From assembly GCA_021817875.1 (NCBI GenBank), contig JAKAFQ010000083.1, forward strand, positions 1 to 11,629: 11,629 nt of DNA, written 5' to 3'. Position numbers and translations under genes: made by a program. Below, piece after piece: positions 7,863 through 11,629 of this stretch. Numbering within the stretch: position 1 is the stretch's first letter; each line of letters begins with the position of its first letter. The notes under the pieces were generated by a model. That model saw only the letters and a program-made list of their open reading frames with translations, did not search any database and was not told where the DNA came from. This DNA is from Pseudomonadota bacterium. GTDB lineage: Bacteria > Pseudomonadota > Gammaproteobacteria > Steroidobacterales > Steroidobacteraceae.

Positions 7863-7941
7863 TGCTATGTCAGGGGCCTGAACTTTCGGATCGCTTTGCC
7901 GGTTTGACGCCTCAGGGCGGATTCGGCACCATGGCCGGGCC

Positions 7942-8031
7942 TTGGCGAGCGCCGGGATACTCGAGGCGCTGCGCATCAATTGCATCGCGTTCGCGCGCGC
8001 GGCCGCTGCCCACCTAGAAGGACGAGCATGA
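7942..8031 (+). pseudogene. Possible 3' remnant of a host gene upstream of the M20 hydrolase
   Basis: In the gap after the importer operon one frame reads LASAGILEALRINCIAFA followed by RAAAAHLEGRA, and its TGA overlaps the hydrolase ATG as ATGA (8028-8031). The codons are mostly G/C-ending with GCG, CGC and ATC, like the flanking host genes and unlike the importer. There is no start codon with a ribosome site; the frame is open upstream only to a TGA at 7879-7881, and its upstream part looks non-coding. It could be the tail of a gene whose front was replaced when the importer arrived. A chance frame in GC-rich DNA is the alternative. I do not recognise the family. Confidence 0.25.
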
Positions 8032-9215
8032 GCGACCCTGTCCAGCACATCCGCAGGTACCACGCCGAGCTGCAGCAGATCCGCCGGGACCTGCACGCGC
8101 ACCCCGAGCTCGGCTACGAGGAAAACCGCACTTCCGGAATCGTCGCCGAGAAGCTCGCCTCGTGGGGCGTCGAGGTGCATCGCGGCCTCGCGAGGACCGG
8201 CGTGGTCGGAGTCGTCCCCGGCCGGCGCACCGCGAGCGGCCGCGCGATCGGGCTGCGTGCCGACATGGACTGCCTGCCGATGCACGAGACCGGCGACGTG
8301 CCGCACCGCTCGCGGCACGACGGCAAGATGCACGGCTGCGGGCACGACGGCCACACCACCATGCTGCTCGGGGCGGCCCGCTACCTCGCCGAGACGCGCG
8401 CTTTCGACGGTACCGCGTACCTGATCTTCCAGCCGGCGGAGGAGGGCGGCGCCGGCGGCAAGGCGATGGTCGACGAAGGCCTGTTCGAGCGTTTTCCGGC
8501 GAACGAGATCTATGCGCTGCACAACTGGCCGCCGCTGCCCGCCGGCAAGATGGCGGTCGGCGCCGGGCCGATGATGGCCGCCACCGACGAGATCCAGCTC
8601 GTCATCCGCGGCAAGGGCGGGCACGCCGCGCTCCCGCACCTCGCCGTCGACCCGGTGGTGGTCGCCGCGCAGGTCATCGGCGCGCTGCAGACGATCGCGA
8701 GCCGCAACGTGAGCCCGGTCGATTCGCTCGTGGTGAGCCTGTGCTCGATGCAGACAAGCCAGCTCGGCGCCTTCAACGTGATCCCCGACTTCGTGAAGCT
8801 GATCGGCACGGTGCGCAGCTTCCGGCCGGAGACGCGCGACCTGGCTGAGTCGCGCATCAAGGCGATCGTCAGCGGCGTCGCGCAGGCGCTCGGCGCGGCC
8901 GCCGAGCTCGAGTACAAGCGCGGCTACCCGGCGACCATCAACTCGGATCGCGAGGCTGAGTTCGCCGCGCGGGTCGGCGAGCGCGTCTTCGGCAAAGACA
9001 ACGTCATCCGCAACCCCGAGCCGACCATGGGCGGGGAGGACTTCTCCTTCATGCTGCAGGCGCGCCCGGGCGCCTACGTGTGGCTCGGCCAGGGCGGCGG
9101 GCCTTCGAGCTGCTTCCTGCACAACCCGGGCTATGATTTCAACGACGCGGTAATTCCCCTCGGCGCCGGCTACCTCGCGGCGCTCGTGGAGCAGTCGCTG
9201 CCGCTCGCTAAGTAG
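8028..9215 (+). CDS. M20D-family amidohydrolase (hippurate hydrolase / N-acyl-amino-acid hydrolase)
   Basis: This is a cytoplasmic metal-dependent amidohydrolase of 395 residues, the usual length. Family members cleave N-acyl amino acids (hippurate, N-acetyl amino acids) or small peptides. ATG 8028 has GAAGGA at 8017-8022, 5 bases upstream. The N-terminus RRDLHAHPELGYEE (19-32) is a family hallmark. Metal ligands are visible as Cys104 and His106 (MHGCGHDGHT), Glu138/Glu139 (QPAEEGGAGG), His165 (YALHNWP) and His365 (FLHNPGYDFND). The dimerisation (lid) domain spans about 186-300, with GKGGHAALPHLAVDPV and the GAFNVIPD and LIGTVRSFRPET segments. TMGGEDFSFM (333-342) is also typical. No signal peptide is seen. 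It follows the importer on the same strand, so it may cleave the imported substrate, but its CGC-rich codon use matches the chromosome rather than the importer. The exact substrate is not readable. Confidence 0.93.
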   Translation: MSDPVQHIRRYHAELQQIRRDLHAHPELGYEENRTSGIVAEKLASWGVEVHRGLARTGVVGVVPGRRTASGRAIGLRADMDCLPMHETGDVPHRSRHDGKMHGCGHDGHTTMLLGAARYLAETRAFDGTAYLIFQPAEEGGAGGKAMVDEGLFERFPANEIYALHNWPPLPAGKMAVGAGPMMAATDEIQLVIRGKGGHAALPHLAVDPVVVAAQVIGALQTIASRNVSPVDSLVVSLCSMQTSQLGAFNVIPDFVKLIGTVRSFRPETRDLAESRIKAIVSGVAQALGAAAELEYKRGYPATINSDREAEFAARVGERVFGKDNVIRNPEPTMGGEDFSFMLQARPGAYVWLGQGGGPSSCFLHNPGYDFNDAVIPLGAGYLAALVEQSLPLAK

Positions 9216-9378
9216 CACACAAGGCCGTCACCTCCTGGCGGATAACCATCCGCTGCACCCGCTTGTTGGTTGCACTGCTCGCCGCCGCGGTCGCCTGTCA
9301 CGCGGTCCACGCGCGCAGGCTCCCCTCCGCGCCCGCCGCCGCATAAGTCCGCCTTCAGGCCCCTCGTTCCAGGAAATC

Positions 9379-9394
9379 GGGCACGAGGCTTGCA
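9379..9394 (+). promoter_or_regulatory. Sigma-54 (-24/-12) promoter for the HD-GYP gene
   Basis: The sequence GGGCACG-AGGC-TTGCA matches the sigma-54 consensus TGGCACG-N4-TTGCA at every position but the first. The GG (9380-9381) and GC (9392-9393) elements are exactly 12 bases apart, as required. The predicted transcript would start near 9405, about 60 bases before the ATG of the HD-GYP gene on the same strand. Sigma-54 promoters need an enhancer-binding activator, which would bind upstream, possibly in 9216-9370; I could not pick out its site. Confidence 0.6.
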
Positions 9395-9406
9395 GTCTTT
9401 TACCCG

Positions 9407-9424
9407 TGGACACGATCCTGTCCA
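9407..9424 (+). repeat. Inverted repeat in the leader of the HD-GYP gene
   Basis: TGGACA-CGATCC-TGTCCA is a perfect inverted repeat with 6-base arms and a 6-base spacer. It begins within a couple of bases of the transcription start predicted from the sigma-54 site. It could be a repressor operator or a 5' stem-loop in the mRNA. It carries no U tract, so it is not a terminator. Confidence 0.4.
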
Positions 9425-9465
9425 AACTCTGGCGAATTGCGCCGCCTGCCCGGGGGGAAGCGGCC

Positions 9466-10683
9466 ATGAAACGTGAAATATCTGTCGAAGATTTGACAAT
9501 TGGCATGTTTGTGTCAGAGCTTGATCGGCCCTGGACCGATACGCCCTTCGCGTTCCAGGGGTTCTTGGTGCGCACGCCGGCGCACATCGAGGCGCTGCGC
9601 AAGTACTGCCGCACGGTATTCATCGACGCCGAGCGCGGCAAGGACGTGGAGGAGGCGCGCCGCGCGGCGAGCGGGCCGGCGGCCGGCGCCGCGCCGGAGT
9701 TCGCCATCCGCGGCAGCACGGCCTATCGCGAGCTCGAAACGGTGGAAAGCGAGTTCGCGCGCGCGCACGAAGTGCACAGCCACTGCGCGGCCGATGTCGC
9801 CGAGCTGTTCGCCGAGGTCCAGGCGGGCAGGATCCTCGAAGCGAAGCGCGCGCGCGACGCGGTCGCGCGCATGACCGGTAGCCTCGTGCGCAACCCGAAC
9901 GCGCTGATGCTGCTCGCGCGCCTGGCGCACAAGGGCCAGGGCCTGCAGGAACGCGCGATCAACTCGTCGATCTACCTGATCGCGTTCGGGCGCTTCCTGC
10001 AGCTCTCGCGCGACGACCTCGAGCTGCTCGGCCTGGTCGGCCTGCTGCAGGACATCGGCAAGCTCGAGCTCCCGGACGCGCTGCTCGGCAAGCGCGGCCA
10101 CCTCGCCCCCGCCGAGTTCAAGGTGGCGAAGACCCACGTGCAGCACTCGATCGAGATCCTGCGGGCGACCCCGGGACTGCCCGCGCGCCTCGCCGAGCTC
10201 GCGGCGCTGCATCACGAGCACCAGGACGGCACCGGCTATCCGGAAAGGCTCTCGGCCGGCGAAATCGGGCTGTTCGGATCGATGGCGGCGATCGTGGACG
10301 CCTTCGATGCGATGACGATGCCGCGCTCCTACGCCGCGCAGCTCACGCCTTCGCAGGCCTTCGGCGTGCTCTACAGGCTGCGCGGCACTGCGTACTACGG
10401 CGCGCTCGTCGAGCAGTTCTGCCAGTGCATCGGCGTGTACCCGGTCGGCAGCGCCGTCGAGCTGAACACCGGAGAGATCGGGATCGTGATCTCCCAGAAC
10501 CCGCAGCGCCGCCTCAAGCCGCGCGTGATGGTGGTGCTCGACGCCGCGGGACTGCCGGCCAGGCCGCACAAGCTGCTCGACCTCATGAAGGAGCCGAAGG
10601 CCTTCGCCGACGAGCCCCATCACATCCGGCGCACGCTCGAGTACGGCCGCGTGCAGGTCGAGCCGCGCGAGTTCTTCCTCTGA
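9466..10683 (+). CDS. DUF3391 / HD-GYP domain protein with degenerate HD motif
   Basis: HD-GYP proteins normally hydrolyse the second messenger c-di-GMP. This one has 405 residues from ATG 9466, with GGGGGGAAG at 9452-9460 as ribosome site; a GTG at 9406 is in frame but lies before that site. Residues 1 to about 130 match the DUF3391 N-terminal domain (MKREISVEDLTIGMFVSELD). The HD-GYP domain spans about 155-335: LLQDIGK (193-199), H224, HHEHQDGTGYP (249-259) and IVDAFDAMT. Aligned by the AFGR motif, the first conserved histidine (HSINV in relatives) is Arg163, and the HD motif is Gln195-Asp196 instead of His-Asp. D196, K199, H224, H249, H250 and the GYP motif remain. Two metal ligands are therefore missing and activity is doubtful; a c-di-GMP sensor or scaffold role is possible. 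It has no membrane segment or receiver domain. A sigma-54 promoter lies upstream. Confidence 0.9.
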   Translation: MKREISVEDLTIGMFVSELDRPWTDTPFAFQGFLVRTPAHIEALRKYCRTVFIDAERGKDVEEARRAASGPAAGAAPEFAIRGSTAYRELETVESEFARAHEVHSHCAADVAELFAEVQAGRILEAKRARDAVARMTGSLVRNPNALMLLARLAHKGQGLQERAINSSIYLIAFGRFLQLSRDDLELLGLVGLLQDIGKLELPDALLGKRGHLAPAEFKVAKTHVQHSIEILRATPGLPARLAELAALHHEHQDGTGYPERLSAGEIGLFGSMAAIVDAFDAMTMPRSYAAQLTPSQAFGVLYRLRGTAYYGALVEQFCQCIGVYPVGSAVELNTGEIGIVISQNPQRRLKPRVMVVLDAAGLPARPHKLLDLMKEPKAFADEPHHIRRTLEYGRVQVEPREFFL

Positions 10684-10720
10684 GCCGGCGGCGCGGCGAG
10701 CCCCGCCCGCCGCGAGGATT

Positions 10721-11629
10721 TCAGCGCGCCGCCACGTTGGCCACGCCGAAAGGGACGTGACCGGTCGCGACGTGCTTGCGCGCCGACTCGGTGTGGCCGC
10801 GCTGGTCGTCGAAGTAGAAGTCCGGCTCGAACGCCTTGAGGAAGGCCGCCTTGTCGAGGCCGCCGAGGAACATCGCCTCGTCGACCTCGATGTTCCACTG
10901 CATGAGCGTGCGCACCGCGCGCTCGTGCGCCGGAGCGCTGCGCGCGGTCACGAGCGCCGTGCGGATGCGCATCGGCACGTCGGTGCCGGCCGCGCTCTGC
11001 AGCCGGTGCAGCGCCTCGAGCAGCGGCTTGAACGGCCCCGGCGGCAGCGGCCTGAGCGCGTGCAGCGTCTCGTGATGCGTGAACGCGTCCAGCCCGTCGC
11101 GCTGGAACACGCGCTCGGCCTCGTCCGAGAAAAGGACCGCGTCGCCGTCGAACGCGATGCGCACCTCGTCGGCGTGGCGCTCGGCGGCCTGCGCGGACTC
11201 CGGGAAGACACGCGCGGCGGGAAAGCCCGCCTCCAGAGCGCCCATCACGTCCACCTCGTTCGCCGACAGGAAGAGGTTGGCGCGCAGCGCATCCAGGTAG
11301 CGGTACGCGTTGCGCCCGCGGGTGAACACGCCGCGCTCCAGGCGCAGCCCCGCGAGGTCCGCGGACTTGAACACGCGCAGCCCGCTCACAGGATCGTTCT
11401 TCGAGAGGATCACCACCTCGACGCGCTGCGCCGCGGGCGTGTTGAAGCCGAGCAGCTTCTTCACGAGCGGAAAGGCCACGCCCTCCTTCGCCGGCACCTG
11501 CAGGCGCGAGAGCTGCAACCCGATGTAGGCGCGCTCGCCTTCGCTCTCGAAGACGCGGTTCTCCTCCTCGAAGTCGAACAGCGCGCGCGAGGAGATCGCG
11601 ACGACGAGCTTGCCTTCGAAGCTGACGGG
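10721..11629 (-). CDS. Cytosolic 5'-nucleotidase family protein, N-terminus cut by window edge
   Basis: The frame is open from the stop at 10721 to the right edge, giving 302 residues; relatives are about 300-310 residues long, so only a few N-terminal residues are missing. The visible N-terminus KLVVAISSRALFDFEEENRV is the signature of the 5_nucleotid family (related to vertebrate cN-I), which dephosphorylates nucleoside 5'-monophosphates. Further family motifs are GVAFPLVKKLLGFN, ILSKNDPVSGLRVFKSA, FDGDAVLFSDEAERVF (the haloacid-dehalogenase-like DxD site), LVTARSAPAHERA and FYFDDQRGH near the end. A TTG at 11518 is in frame but falls inside the conserved N-terminus and is not the start. 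It is convergent with the HD-GYP gene, with 37 GC-rich bases between the stops. Its codon use is host-like. Confidence 0.92.
   Translation of the reverse strand, partial: PVSFEGKLVVAISSRALFDFEEENRVFESEGERAYIGLQLSRLQVPAKEGVAFPLVKKLLGFNTPAAQRVEVVILSKNDPVSGLRVFKSADLAGLRLERGVFTRGRNAYRYLDALRANLFLSANEVDVMGALEAGFPAARVFPESAQAAERHADEVRIAFDGDAVLFSDEAERVFQRDGLDAFTHHETLHALRPLPPGPFKPLLEALHRLQSAAGTDVPMRIRTALVTARSAPAHERAVRTLMQWNIEVDEAMFLGGLDKAAFLKAFEPDFYFDDQRGHTESARKHVATGHVPFGVANVAAR

Noticed and set aside
7869..7880. TCAGG-GG-CCTGA inverted repeat just after the importer operon
   Set aside because: The two-base loop would have to open the stem to 4 bp, and no T tract follows, so it is too weak to call as the operon terminator.
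6336..9218. A 960-codon open reading frame on the minus strand
   Set aside because: It lies antisense to two well-supported genes and the end of a third; its predicted protein shows no family motifs, and long antisense frames are expected in high-GC coding DNA.
10684..10720. GC-rich spacer between convergent genes that could form a hairpin terminator
   Set aside because: The arms (GCGGCG with CGCCGC-like sequence) are irregular and no T tract follows in either direction, so a terminator cannot be supported.

Overview
The window looks like a chromosomal segment of a high-GC betaproteobacterium. The rapZ-mutY neighbourhood at the left edge resembles the ptsN-hprK-rapZ/mutY region of that group, and the genes at both ends share very GC-rich, CGC- and CTC-heavy codon use. 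I cannot name the genus.

Layout. (1) 2-697: the end of rapZ, convergent with mutY (745-1794, minus strand), a DNA repair glycosylase. (2) 1795-2195: a 401-base stretch without a convincing gene, holding weak promoter candidates for the next operon. (3) 2196-7862: a complete five-gene ABC importer of the dipeptide/oligopeptide/nickel (Dpp/Opp) type, in the order substrate-binding protein, permease B, permease C, ATPase D, ATPase F, with ATGA or near-overlap junctions. A 38-codon reading frame with its own Shine-Dalgarno-like sequence lies between the binding protein and the first permease and runs into the permease start. (4) 7863-8027: a short gap whose last ~90 bases read like the 3' end of a host-type gene. 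(5) 8028-9215: an M20D amidohydrolase (hippurate hydrolase / N-acyl-amino-acid or peptide deacylase). (6) 9216-9465: an intergenic region with a well-formed sigma-54 (-24/-12) promoter and an inverted repeat. (7) 9466-10683: a DUF3391/HD-GYP protein that has lost two of the metal-binding histidines expected in a c-di-GMP phosphodiesterase. (8) 10721-11629: a cytosolic 5'-nucleotidase on the minus strand, cut by the right edge.

How they may work together. The importer and the M20D hydrolase make a plausible uptake-and-cleavage module: a small peptide or N-acyl amino acid is brought in at the expense of ATP and hydrolysed in the cytoplasm. However, the importer genes use CGG for arginine far more than the flanking genes do and look horizontally acquired, while the hydrolase looks native, so the pairing may be recent. 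The HD-GYP gene appears to be under separate, activator-dependent control.

I see no transposase, integrase, tRNA, rRNA or CRISPR array. The most unusual points are the apparently foreign transporter cassette with possible scars at its edges, and the sigma-54-driven degenerate HD-GYP protein.
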